A DNA stretch of 64,000 nucleotides. Origin: SZUA-22 sp963751695. GTDB lineage: Bacteria > Bacteroidota > Ignavibacteria > Ignavibacteriales > Melioribacteraceae. The notes under the pieces were generated by a model. That model saw nothing but the letters and a program-made list of their open reading frames with translations. It was not told where the DNA came from and did not search any database. The DNA is taken from positions 248,001 through 312,000 of the forward strand of contig CAVVVP010000010.1 of assembly GCA_963751695.1 (NCBI GenBank), written 5' to 3'. The first letter of the stretch is position 1; the number at the start of each line of letters is the position of its first letter. The position numbers were made by a program, and so were the translations under genes. This document shows positions 27,712-36,986 of the stretch, in pieces.

Positions 27712-28422
27712 TTAAAGTGTTATGGTAAATATATTTGAATAATTAGAATGTTCAACTGAACTATATGCCCTTACTCTATACGAAACAGCTATTCCTTGCT
27801 GAAGTTTTTGCAAAGTATCTACCCAATTTTCAGTGTTTGGACCTACCCTCGAAACTTCACTAAACTCAATTTCTGAGATCAATTTTCTATCTATTGTAAA
27901 TCCAAGCTCATTTACCGAATTATCTTGCCATTCTAATTTGATATTATGCGTAGATTCTATTACTGCACCTATTAGGTCTGATGGAGCAGATAAACCAATA
28001 CTTTGAGCACTATTTACTTCATTAGAGAATTCCGAATTTGTCAATGAATTTATTGCTCTAACTTTGTAGAAATAGATCTCATTTGGGTTATCGATAGTAT
28101 CGTTATATGCAATTGAATTTTTTGGCAATAATACTAGTAATTCAAATTCATTAGAACCATGATTTTTTCTCCAAATTTCAAAACCATCTTCATTGTCAGA
28201 ATTATCTTGCCACCATAGGCCGAATATATTATTTTGATTGAAAATAGAGATATTTAAATTTGTTGGTGATTCGATGTAGTCTTCAGGACTTACGTCAGGT
28301 TTTTCTGTTGTAATGAATCCTGGATACGGATCATTCAATGAATCTACACAACCTATCATACCCATCGAAAGCACCAGTGCAATTATCATCAATAAGAAGT
28401 TTTTATGTCCCATTGTATCCAT
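27712..28422 (-). CDS. Lipoprotein with two fibronectin type III domains
   Basis: About 236 aa. A lipobox ends in SMGMIGC, so Cys is likely lipidated. Two FnIII-like domains follow, each with the N..L.W.DNS..E.GF pattern (GLWWQDNSDNEDGFEIWRK and LEWQDNSVNELGFTIDRK). ATG at 28422 or 28413 both give a proper signal; GGATGG favours the inner one. It sits between the GATase/deacetylase-like membrane protein and the PAS kinase, so it may anchor or guide secreted polysaccharide, but this is inference from position. Confidence 0.75.
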   Translation of the reverse strand: MDTMGHKNFLLMIIALVLSMGMIGCVDSLNDPYPGFITTEKPDVSPEDYIESPTNLNISIFNQNNIFGLWWQDNSDNEDGFEIWRKNHGSNEFELLVLLPKNSIAYNDTIDNPNEIYFYKVRAINSLTNSEFSNEVNSAQSIGLSAPSDLIGAVIESTHNIKLEWQDNSVNELGFTIDRKLISEIEFSEVSRVGPNTENWVDTLQKLQQGIAVSYRVRAYSSVEHSNYSNIFTITL

Positions 28423-28429
28423 CCGTTTA

Positions 28430-30325
28430 TTAACCGTTAATGTCAGTTTTATTTTCAAAATCAATTAAAAATGTTCTAGTTTCATCCGCTTCCAAATCAC
28501 CTATATTCAAATAAAGAATATTTTGTCCAGAATCAAATTCAAATTCTGGAATTGGTGTGTGAATCATATCAGCACTGATTTGAATATTATATATCCCTTT
28601 GTTTAGAAATATCTGGACCATGAAATCATCAGTTTTGATCTCTTCATGATTCGAGACTTCCACAGAAATCCTTCTCTTACTTCTAATATCATATCGAAGT
28701 TCAATGCCACTCTGTTTCTGCCACCATTTGACTAGGTTTGGCAATGATGTAAACCAAATATTTTCAGATCTTATATAGTCTATGGTTTCTTTTAGTACTG
28801 GTATATAGTGATTGCTTAATTGATATTCGTTATTAAATTTCATTACATACAATCCACCTTCAAACAAGATTCTATCGATATCTTCTTTGTATGTAAAATT
28901 CTGAAATTCTAAATTTGTTAAACCATACTCCCCGATTACTTTTTTGTCATCCCTTACAGTTTTTGATATTAAGTATACTGGTTTTTCATCCATCACTATT
29001 TTTTTAGGCACTGATCTATCAATTAAGGAATCGGTAATTATATAAGTATAGTTTTCTTCTGTAATTTTTTTTATCAAATTCGGGGTAATGTAATTCTTTA
29101 CTTGCATACCATTACTAGTCTTTCCCGTTATATTGGATAATGAATCTCTTAGAATATTTCTTGATGAAGTGTCATACTTATAATTAATAATTGGATCAAC
29201 ATTTATATTTTTGAGCAATTTTTTAGTTTTAAAATTACTATTTAAAATTAATTCTGAATTGACTAAAAATGAGACTGGGTATTTATACTTTGCAATGAGC
29301 GAGTTAATTGATTCTAGATTATTAAAATTGTTTTCAAATGTTGGAATAAATACAGCTGCAGCATTATATGGTTCAGGCCAATCTTTTATCATTGCTGTAG
29401 GTCTGTAACTTAACCAGTTGATACAGTTTTGAAATATTCTCCCAAAATAGATATGGTCTCTTTGCGAACCAATTATTGAATTAATCTCAAATCCAAACCA
29501 CACAAAACGTCCCTTACCATAGGTCCCATATGTAATTCCAGCACTTTTCTTAATTTCCTCTATAACTAATCCTTTCTCATTTCTATAATCAAACCAGTAA
29601 CTAACTTGATTAGTTCTTGGTTCAATAATTTGAGAATAGATCGGTCTATCCCAAGTTGCAATCTGCAAAGAATATCCGGTTGGAATTCCAGCAGTAATAG
29701 GTAAGTTTCCTCTTAATGTATGTACTTTTGTTTCTGCATGTTCTGGAATGAGTTCTTTCGTGAATATCATTCCAAATAATTCAGTATAAAACTTCCATCC
29801 TTTCCATTTGCCTTCATCTGAGTAAGTCCCAATACCACTAGATGCAAAAATACTTCCTCCATTGTCAGAAAATTTTTTTATCTGAGAGATTTCTTTATCA
29901 CTCAAAGACTTAGCCCCTGCTAGGACTAGCAGATCGTACTCAAAATGTTTACCATCTTCCACCTCAATATCAGTTATAACATCATATGAAATATTAAATT
30001 TTCTTAGGAAGTTCATCCATGTATCAAGATTGTCTTGCACCCATGTGTTCCCATCATCCATCATATTCTCAGTATAGGTGGAGTATAGGAGTGCAATTTT
30101 TTGTTCTTCTGGTTGATATTGAATATTAGCTTTTGTTGGAAGTATCTCTGTCAATGTAAAGTTTCCAAATACATTTTGAACAATCATTAGAAAAACAAGA
30201 ATTGCAGAAACGAGAATAACCAATCCACTGAAAAATATCATCAGTGAATTTGCTTTTAATCCTTTTATCCCAGCAAATTCATTCTTTTGATTTTGTTCTG
30301 TGCTATGTACTTCAGCTATCGCCAT
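28430..30325 (-). CDS. Membrane protein with GATase1-like and polysaccharide-deacetylase-like domains
   Basis: 631 aa. One membrane helix at about 28-50. Residues about 75-310 resemble type 1 glutamine-amidotransferase-like folds (KIALLYSTYTENMMDDG, YDLLVLAGAKSLSDKE, TYGTYGKGRFVWFGFE), without an obvious catalytic Cys. Residues about 315-540 resemble a divergent NodB-type barrel (PYNAAAVFIPTFENNF, KYPVSFLVNSE), but the catalytic Asp-His-His set is not evident. A beta-rich tail follows. Family knowledge links such proteins to extracellular polysaccharide processing. It overlaps the upstream 150-aa gene by 10 nt. Confidence 0.65.
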   Translation of the reverse strand: MAIAEVHSTEQNQKNEFAGIKGLKANSLMIFFSGLVILVSAILVFLMIVQNVFGNFTLTEILPTKANIQYQPEEQKIALLYSTYTENMMDDGNTWVQDNLDTWMNFLRKFNISYDVITDIEVEDGKHFEYDLLVLAGAKSLSDKEISQIKKFSDNGGSIFASSGIGTYSDEGKWKGWKFYTELFGMIFTKELIPEHAETKVHTLRGNLPITAGIPTGYSLQIATWDRPIYSQIIEPRTNQVSYWFDYRNEKGLVIEEIKKSAGITYGTYGKGRFVWFGFEINSIIGSQRDHIYFGRIFQNCINWLSYRPTAMIKDWPEPYNAAAVFIPTFENNFNNLESINSLIAKYKYPVSFLVNSELILNSNFKTKKLLKNINVDPIINYKYDTSSRNILRDSLSNITGKTSNGMQVKNYITPNLIKKITEENYTYIITDSLIDRSVPKKIVMDEKPVYLISKTVRDDKKVIGEYGLTNLEFQNFTYKEDIDRILFEGGLYVMKFNNEYQLSNHYIPVLKETIDYIRSENIWFTSLPNLVKWWQKQSGIELRYDIRSKRRISVEVSNHEEIKTDDFMVQIFLNKGIYNIQISADMIHTPIPEFEFDSGQNILYLNIGDLEADETRTFLIDFENKTDING

Positions 30326-30768
30326 TTTAGAACATTTTCTTTGTTTTTATCTTTTTTAGGTTCTATATACCCGTCTTGAGTATATCTAAGATATTTCTTT
30401 TGGTCACTATCTAAAATAGTTGTTTTAGTTGAATAGGGTTCTTTTTCTTTTCTATATTCAATATTTGAATACATTGGTCTAACTATAGTTTGACGCATTC
30501 TAGGACCTCGGATTCCTTCACTATATTCTGAGTATCTTTTACTCTGAATTCCCAAATCACCAGTATATGTTTCTCTCTTTTCTTCTGTTCCAGAAGCTAA
30601 ATATGAGGGTGTAATAAGTTCTGCAGAAACAGTCTCGGGTTCTCTAGTTGCCTCAGTTCTTCCATTACGTTCTCGAATCTTATAGAGTATATATGCACCA
30701 ATCGCTAATATAAACGTCGCAATTGTTGCAACCAGCATAATTAAAGATAATATCGGAATTAGTTCCAT
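30316..30768 (-). CDS. Small membrane protein of the polysaccharide cluster
   Basis: 150 aa with one N-terminal membrane helix (LIMLVATIATFILAIGAYILY) and a highly charged Arg/Glu-rich tail. No domain recognised. Its tight overlap with the downstream gene and 30-nt gap to the glycosyltransferase imply a role in the same membrane machine, perhaps an accessory subunit of the synthase. Confidence 0.6.
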   Translation of the reverse strand: MELIPILSLIMLVATIATFILAIGAYILYKIRERNGRTEATREPETVSAELITPSYLASGTEEKRETYTGDLGIQSKRYSEYSEGIRGPRMRQTIVRPMYSNIEYRKEKEPYSTKTTILDSDQKKYLRYTQDGYIEPKKDKNKENVLKWR

Positions 30769-30798
30769 TTAATAGTCCCTTATAACATTTAATTCAAA

Positions 30799-32205
30799 TT
30801 ATTTATACTGAATACCAACTCGTTCTAATTTACCCCATTCCATTTTGATCCCAAGAAATTCTTCTACAAGCGCCATCGTTTTTGTTATATCAATAAGGAG
30901 GACGAACAGCATACGATAAACAATCGCCCATGGAACAAGTCTAATTTCTTCTTTTTCAACTGCCACACAGTAAATCGAAGACATGAAATCAAGTAAAGCA
31001 ATCCCTAACCACCAATAAAATATTAAACTTGACATATCATTGAAAATTGCCACTGTGATAAAAAATAAATTGGCGAAAATATTCATTGCAGGCCAAATCA
31101 GAGATTCGTAGAACATTCCCCAGAGAACTAGGGTATTATAAAAATTCTGAGTGGGATTGTATAAGTACTTCTTATGTTTTCTTATTGCTTGAAGAATTCC
31201 TCTTGTCCAACGATATCTTTGTTTCAATAGTTGATGGACGGTTACAGGTGCTTCAGTTAATGCCCAAGCCATTGGTTCATACTCAATTTTCCACCCAAGT
31301 GATAATATCTTTAAGGTTATATCAGCATCTTCAGCAAATGTATCACTTGAATAAAATCCGGTTTCTGCAAGGGCTTCTTTACGGAATACTCCGATTGGAC
31401 CGGGAATAATATTTACCATTCTAATATGTCCTTGAGCACTTCTTGCTAAATTCAATCCTTGAATATACTCAAGTGCTTGAAGATCAGTTATCCATTTCCT
31501 TCTATTTTGAATTTTTACATTACCCGCTACGGCACCTACTTCTTTATTTGCAAAATGTCTCATTGACTTTTTCAATGTGTCTGGTGATAAAATTGAATCT
31601 CCGTCCATACAAAGCACAAAATCTGCATCTGAATATTGGATTCCAGCATTTAGTGCTTTTGCTTTTCCATCATTAAATTTATTTATTAATGAGACTTTTA
31701 CTTCGGTTTTAGTGCCTTTTTGAAAACCTACAAATGATTCTGCAACTTTTATTGAATCGTCTGTTGAGCCATCATTTACTATAATGATTTCATAATTATC
31801 ATAATCTAAATTCAAGAGTGATGTAATTGAGTCTCGTAATGTTACTCCTTCATTATAAACTGGAACAATTATCGAGACAAATGGAGTGAAATTTTGATAT
31901 TTCTTAACTGTATAACGAGTTATGTAAAAGTATGCCATGAAAAGAATTGAGAAGTATCTAAATAGTAAAACAAATAAAAACATCACTAAACTTACGATCG
32001 AAGCATAAACAAATAAACCTTTCCACGTTAGAATAGTAAGAGGAAGTGTATAAAAGATAATTGCCAGTAGAACTAATGAAATAAATCCGGAAATAACTAT
32101 TACTTTTCGCTTTTCTCTGAGTTCTTTCCTCTTTGGGAGTAAAACTTCCCTGTTATCTAGTTCAATTTGGTATCGATATTTTTCTTGCTTTGGTTTCATT
32201 ATCAA
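30799..32205 (-). CDS. Processive family 2 glycosyltransferase (PgaC/IcaA-like)
   Basis: 468 aa. Two membrane helices, then the GT2 domain with VSIIVPVYNEG, VNDGSTDDS (UDP-binding Asp), FVLCMDGDSIL (DxD), FAEDADITL (catalytic TED-like) and QRYRWTRG (the QxxRW motif of processive enzymes), then further membrane helices. Such enzymes polymerise and extrude polymers like poly-N-acetylglucosamine or cellulose through their own channel. Operon with the three genes that follow. The polymer is unknown. Confidence 0.88.
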   Translation of the reverse strand: MIMKPKQEKYRYQIELDNREVLLPKRKELREKRKVIVISGFISLVLLAIIFYTLPLTILTWKGLFVYASIVSLVMFLFVLLFRYFSILFMAYFYITRYTVKKYQNFTPFVSIIVPVYNEGVTLRDSITSLLNLDYDNYEIIIVNDGSTDDSIKVAESFVGFQKGTKTEVKVSLINKFNDGKAKALNAGIQYSDADFVLCMDGDSILSPDTLKKSMRHFANKEVGAVAGNVKIQNRRKWITDLQALEYIQGLNLARSAQGHIRMVNIIPGPIGVFRKEALAETGFYSSDTFAEDADITLKILSLGWKIEYEPMAWALTEAPVTVHQLLKQRYRWTRGILQAIRKHKKYLYNPTQNFYNTLVLWGMFYESLIWPAMNIFANLFFITVAIFNDMSSLIFYWWLGIALLDFMSSIYCVAVEKEEIRLVPWAIVYRMLFVLLIDITKTMALVEEFLGIKMEWGKLERVGIQYK

Positions 32206-32290
32206 AGTAGAAAGCCAACAATAATGCCAACCAAAAGTTGCTTTATAGATAGGTTTTAATGTTTTTTAGAAACGAATTTGATCAATATCT

Positions 32291-32314
32291 GAAAAAGTGA
32301 GTTTCTGGCTCACT
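32291..32314 (-). terminator. Possible terminator between the KaiC-like and glycosyltransferase genes
   Basis: On the minus strand AGTGAG and CTCACT (7-nt loop) are followed by a short T run. The stem is only 6 bp, so strength is modest. It suggests the KaiC-like gene is transcribed apart from the glycosyltransferase. Confidence 0.45.
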
Positions 32315-32372
32315 ATGAGACAAAAATCGATGTACTTTGAAATGAAGCTTTAATACTTTTGAATTGAATGTA

Positions 32373-33596
32373 TTATAACTTGTAATCTTTTAGTGAAAGA
32401 TATACAATACTAGGATCATCGTTTTTTATTGAATTTAGTAGCATATCGGAATCACTTATTGATTTGTTTATAGCAATATTGGCAACATAGATTGATTCAA
32501 GCAAGCTTTTCATATTCTCATTTTTAAGAGATGATATCTTTTCCTTCATTCTATCTAAAATTTTATTTAAACCTTCATCAGAAGTTCGAATAAGCAGCAT
32601 GACGATTTTATCATCTATTATACAGAGTTTATCACGCTTTTTTACCGAAATACTTATCAAATTTCTCAATTGATGAACTGCAAATTTACTGTCTAGCAAT
32701 CCCATTTCATTTAGTCTGAAAGAGAGGAAATTAAATTTATTTCCCGTAGTTTGATAAAGGGCTATCTGATTATTCAAAATCAACGAAAAATCATCACTAT
32801 TATATATATTAAATAAACCAGAGATTGAACTAAATTGATCTGATTGAATCTCCTCTTGTTTTACCAAATCAACTTCAGAGTTTTGTGTAGATTCTACTAC
32901 AATTCCTTTTTTTGGTTCTATCCAATATTGAGTATCAAATTGACCTTCAGTGTGACCAACATTAGGACTTAAAATAGCAGTTCCGGAATAAAATCTTCCC
33001 TCTGTCTTAAACGATGATTTCTCGAGATAAATGGTGCCTGTAACGTTATCTGAAAGCATTGAAACTATTTCATTAGATTTTTCTGTTGCCGGTTCGCCGA
33101 TGATAAAAAAACTAGTGATATTTTTATTTTCAATTGTTTCTAACATATTTGTGAATATATCCTCAAGAATATCCAGGTTTTTAAAACCAATATAAGGTGT
33201 AAGCTCATCAAAAATAATTCTATCAGGTTTATATTGGTCTGAAACAGATATAATATCATTAATATATTCTTTCATATAATGATCAGGATCATAAGCATCA
33301 TGAACTTCACTTGGTGGTGAAACCCTAATTACTATAATTGAATTACTATTCATATACTTCTGAAGATCAAAGTCTAAAGTAGCAGCTTGTATCATCAGAT
33401 CTTTTGGGCGCATTGTGGTAAAGAAAAGACATCTTTCAGATTGCTTAATTGATTCAATAGCAAACTTCAGACTTAATAAAGTTCGTCCTGATTTTCTCGG
33501 TCCGACAATAAGATAACCTCCTCCTCGATATATTCCACCCCACTTCTTGTCAATAAAGGAGAATCCGGACTTAATTAACTGTATTCCACTTGTCAT
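32373..33596 (-). CDS. KaiC/RecA-like ATPase with a degenerate GGDEF-like C-terminal domain
   Basis: 407 aa. The N-terminal half is KaiC-like: Walker A GPRKSGRT at 32-39, Walker B RIIFDEL. It keeps DELT... and lacks autophosphorylation Ser/Thr. The C-terminal half (FSLILNNQIALYQTTGNKFNFLSFRLNEMG to KRDKLCIIDDKIVMLLI) resembles a decayed GGDEF domain without the GGDEF motif, so it probably senses rather than makes cyclic-di-GMP. Its location beside a polysaccharide synthase and a PAS kinase suggests regulation of that synthase. The domain call for the C-terminal half is tentative. Confidence 0.65.
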   Translation of the reverse strand: MTSGIQLIKSGFSFIDKKWGGIYRGGGYLIVGPRKSGRTLLSLKFAIESIKQSERCLFFTTMRPKDLMIQAATLDFDLQKYMNSNSIIVIRVSPPSEVHDAYDPDHYMKEYINDIISVSDQYKPDRIIFDELTPYIGFKNLDILEDIFTNMLETIENKNITSFFIIGEPATEKSNEIVSMLSDNVTGTIYLEKSSFKTEGRFYSGTAILSPNVGHTEGQFDTQYWIEPKKGIVVESTQNSEVDLVKQEEIQSDQFSSISGLFNIYNSDDFSLILNNQIALYQTTGNKFNFLSFRLNEMGLLDSKFAVHQLRNLISISVKKRDKLCIIDDKIVMLLIRTSDEGLNKILDRMKEKISSLKNENMKSLLESIYVANIAINKSISDSDMLLNSIKNDDPSIVYLSLKDYKL

Positions 33597-33767
33597 AATA
33601 TAGCTATATCTAATTTCAGTAATAGATCATAAAATCAAATAATGTGCCGTATAAAGCTGAATATTCAATCTATTTTCGAAGATTTTGCTGGGAAATGCTT
33701 CTCAATTTGAGATGACTGTATAAAAAGAGTTCAGAATATTTTTTGAAATACTAGGTTAAATAATAAT

Positions 33768-34412
33768 TTATTCTGAAGGCACATTAACCTTTTCATCTTT
33801 TTCCGAGTATGTTGTCTTGAAAATATAATCCCACATTGGAGAACTTACACCGAAACCAAGATCATCGTGTTTGTAGTGATGAATTGAATGCCAATCTTTC
33901 AACTTTTTCCAGATATTTCCCTTAAAATTAAAATGATGGATAGCATAATGTGTGATATCATAAAAAAGGTACCCAACTAAAAATCCTGCAAAAAACGGAT
34001 AGATTGAAAGTGGACCAACTATCGCTCTGAATATGAAGAAAAATAAAAGTGCAAGAGGGATACCCACTGATGGCGGCATAACTAGTCTTTTTGAATCTTG
34101 AGGGTAATCATGATGAACTCCATGAAAAGTCCAGAAAAATTTTTGCATTTTCTCTGTTTTTGGATGGAAATGGAATAACCATCGATGGAGTGAATATTCA
34201 ATTAACGTCCAGATAAATATTCCAACAAGAAACAGCACAAATATATATCCAATTGAAAATTGAGCAGCTGCCGCCTGATAAAATAGATAGACAATAATGG
34301 GAATATAAACATATAGCGGAACTGTCCAATGGACTTTTGAGAAGAATTCCAAAAAATCACTTTGAAACATTCTTACAGATTCATCTTTGTTTGATACGTA
34401 AAGTTTTGACAT
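33768..34412 (-). CDS. Fatty acid hydroxylase / sterol desaturase family protein
   Basis: 214 aa integral membrane protein with the eight-His di-iron pattern: HRWLFHFHP, HGVHHDYP, HYAIHHF, HSIHHYKH. Related enzymes hydroxylate the alpha carbon of lipid acyl chains, for example ceramide or lipid A chains. The gene stands alone, 25 nt after the epimerase gene, so it may be co-transcribed. Confidence 0.88.
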   Translation of the reverse strand: MSKLYVSNKDESVRMFQSDFLEFFSKVHWTVPLYVYIPIIVYLFYQAAAAQFSIGYIFVLFLVGIFIWTLIEYSLHRWLFHFHPKTEKMQKFFWTFHGVHHDYPQDSKRLVMPPSVGIPLALLFFFIFRAIVGPLSIYPFFAGFLVGYLFYDITHYAIHHFNFKGNIWKKLKDWHSIHHYKHDDLGFGVSSPMWDYIFKTTYSEKDEKVNVPSE

Positions 34413-34437
34413 TTTATTCTTCCTAAATTAAAAAATT

Positions 34438-35577
34438 TTAGTAATCTAATACATTCGTAAGTCCAATACCTGGTGATTCTGTTAAAGTAACTTTCCCATC
34501 TACAATCAATGTTCCCTCAAATGGATCATTATCTATAAGTAAATTACCATCAAGATCAGTCCATTCTGCAACAGGTGCTAATTGGGATGCTGCTGAAATT
34601 GCACAAGATGTCTCTGTCATACAGCCTATCATGACTTGCATGCCTAAAGATTTTGCTAAATTTACCATCTTATGGGCTTCTCGTAAACCAGTACATTTCA
34701 TAAGTTTTATATTTATCCCAGAATAAACGCCGTAAGCTTTTATAACATCAGGAATTCTTTGAAGTGCTTCGTCTGCAAATGTAGGTAGTGGAGAATTCTC
34801 TGTTAGCCAAGCCATATCATCTAACTGTGTTTTTGGCATAGGTTGTTCAACTAAAGTGATTCCTTTTTCTTCCAACCAATGAATCATATCTAGCGCAAAT
34901 TCTCTATCCTTCCATCCTTGGTTAACATCAACAACCAGTGGTTTATCTGTGACTGATCGAATTGTATTTATCATTTCCTTATCATTGTCTCTACCAAGTT
35001 TAACTTTGAGTACTTTATAAAGTTCGGCTTCTTTAACTTTTTGAATAACAACTTCCTTTGTATCAATTCCAATAGTAAAAGAAGTGTTAGGTGTCATAGA
35101 CTTATCATATCCCCAGATCTTGAACCAAGGTTTATTAATTAATTTCCCCACTAGATCATGAAGAGCGATGTCGACAGAAGCTTTAGCCGCTGGATTACCC
35201 TCTTCAATTCCATCAACATATTCTAATATCTCTTCAACTTTGAAAGGGTCACTAAATTGTAAAAGATCAACTTTCTTTAAAAATCTAGCAGCGGTCTCGT
35301 GGGATTCTCCAAGATATGGTGGCATTGAAGCTTCACCATATCCAATGACGTCATCATATTCAATCTGAGTTAACATTACTGGAGTAGTTGATCGTGAACT
35401 TGTTGCAATTGTAAAAACATGTTTCAATTCTAGCGTATATGGGTTAAATGATAATTTCATTTTACTATTAGTCGCCTTATTATTTATAATTTTTGATGAA
35501 ATTACGGAAGTTGAGGTAATTAGAGCCCCCGCAACTAGCCCACTTGATTTTAAGAATGTTCTTCGGCTCTGACCCAT
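34438..35577 (-). CDS. L-Ala-D/L-Glu (dipeptide) epimerase, Tat-exported
   Basis: 379 aa. Twin-arginine signal SRRTFLKSSGLVAGALITS at 4-22. Enolase-superfamily fold; catalytic Lys pair KVKLG and the metal Asp/Glu ends VDVNQ, EQPM, DEA, with the second Lys in IKLMKC, as in dipeptide epimerases. They turn L-Ala-D-Glu into L-Ala-L-Glu in murein-peptide recycling. Its ATG overlaps the NlpC/P60 stop by one base (TAATG). The Tat leader means it works in the periplasm, unlike the cytoplasmic E. coli YcjG. Confidence 0.87.
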   Translation of the reverse strand: MGQSRRTFLKSSGLVAGALITSTSVISSKIINNKATNSKMKLSFNPYTLELKHVFTIATSSRSTTPVMLTQIEYDDVIGYGEASMPPYLGESHETAARFLKKVDLLQFSDPFKVEEILEYVDGIEEGNPAAKASVDIALHDLVGKLINKPWFKIWGYDKSMTPNTSFTIGIDTKEVVIQKVKEAELYKVLKVKLGRDNDKEMINTIRSVTDKPLVVDVNQGWKDREFALDMIHWLEEKGITLVEQPMPKTQLDDMAWLTENSPLPTFADEALQRIPDVIKAYGVYSGINIKLMKCTGLREAHKMVNLAKSLGMQVMIGCMTETSCAISAASQLAPVAEWTDLDGNLLIDNDPFEGTLIVDGKVTLTESPGIGLTNVLDY

Positions 35578-36770
35578 TAAAAATCTCCATTATAGAATTT
35601 ACTTCTTTTCACAGTTGTTATACCATTCTCGTTTAAAGATCCTATTATTCTTCGAGCACGTATGAAATGATCAAGTCGAAATTTACTAAAATTTGGTTTT
35701 GATTCGTCAAAACTGTTTATCTTTACTCTTCCTGCTTCATGAATAAATTCCAGATTTCCAATGTAAATCCCAACATGAGTAATTCTTTCTTTTTTCTTTT
35801 CAGTTCCTTTAAATCCAAAAAATAGTAAGTCACCTTTCTTAAGATTATCAAATCCGTTTTGTGTATCAACAAGAATACCTTTATGAACTTGTTGAGAGGC
35901 ATCTCTATCAAGCACAACTCCATTGAGGAAATATACTGTTTTAGTAAACCCGCTACAGTCCATTCCTTTTGCCGATGTTCCACCCCAAAGATATGGGATG
36001 CCCATAAATTTATGTGCTGTTTCAACAATATTTTTCTGAGTTGGTTTTGAATTATTTAACCACTTATCATATTCAAAGATTTCATCCTTTTTTATAAAAG
36101 CGATTCTTTTATCAGGAAATTGTACCTTAACAAATTCTTCAGTTTCCCCCAGTTTAATCAAAATATCTCCAATTACTAGGTCAGATACTCTTTGGGAATT
36201 TTCATCCCTTTCAGAATATGCAAATCCAAAATCTTTCCAGAAAATGATTTTGGACATACTATTCCAATCATTAAGTTGTTCAATATTTACCGGGAAAATG
36301 CCATCGTCATCAACCCAAGCTAAATAATCGTCTGGAGTTTGAATCAAATAAAATCCCCCTCTTGATTTATATATACGGACAATGGTACCTAATAGTGCCT
36401 GTGTGGATAGCTCCGCTGGATGTTTTGGATTTGATCTTAAATTAGCAACTGATAGATTAACAATCCCATAAATCTTATCTTTCAATTTCTTTTCAGGTAG
36501 TATCTGAATTTCATCAACAACCTTTATTTTTTCTAACCTAATTTTTTCCATTAACTCTTCCTTAGCATCTGGCATATTTGTTTCGCCTTGAAGTATAAAA
36601 CCTTCCCCATTTTTACTTACTTGAACATTAATCAATGCAACTCGTTTATCAGGAGCAAATTTGAGAGAAACATCATCTATAATCGAATTTATCTTTTCAA
36701 GTGAGTTTACTTGTGGGAAGTTAATTGTACTTAATAATATAAGCGAAAGAACAGCGATTTTAAATTTCAT
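35577..36770 (-). CDS. NlpC/P60 peptidase with SH3-like domains, gamma-D-Glu-diaminopimelate type
   Basis: 397 aa, signal peptide at 1-20. SH3-like segments in the middle (VNLSVANLRSNPKHPAELS, VYKSRGGFYLIQTP), then the peptidase domain: GMDCSGFTKTVYFLNG with the catalytic Cys, THVGIYIG with the catalytic His, and a later polar residue. Family members cut murein between D-Glu and meso-diaminopimelate, releasing L-Ala-D-Glu, the substrate of the next gene. The pair forms a coupled operon, a layout also known from Bacteroides. Confidence 0.88.
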   Translation of the reverse strand: MKFKIAVLSLILLSTINFPQVNSLEKINSIIDDVSLKFAPDKRVALINVQVSKNGEGFILQGETNMPDAKEELMEKIRLEKIKVVDEIQILPEKKLKDKIYGIVNLSVANLRSNPKHPAELSTQALLGTIVRIYKSRGGFYLIQTPDDYLAWVDDDGIFPVNIEQLNDWNSMSKIIFWKDFGFAYSERDENSQRVSDLVIGDILIKLGETEEFVKVQFPDKRIAFIKKDEIFEYDKWLNNSKPTQKNIVETAHKFMGIPYLWGGTSAKGMDCSGFTKTVYFLNGVVLDRDASQQVHKGILVDTQNGFDNLKKGDLLFFGFKGTEKKKERITHVGIYIGNLEFIHEAGRVKINSFDESKPNFSKFRLDHFIRARRIIGSLNENGITTVKRSKFYNGDF

Positions 36771-36986
36771 TTCATTTAAGTCATTAGTATTATTTTAATA
36801 AATCAAAAAATAGCAATTAAGATTAAAAATAGAAAGGATTGTTTGATCGATCTAATCATAATTAATTGGATTTAATATTGTATTAACTCGAATCATCTGA
36901 AAAAACTAATGCTCTAGCAGACTGTTTATGCTGAATCTTTTACAATGAAATATAATTCTTTTTAAATTATTTTCAGAGAGTCTAAT

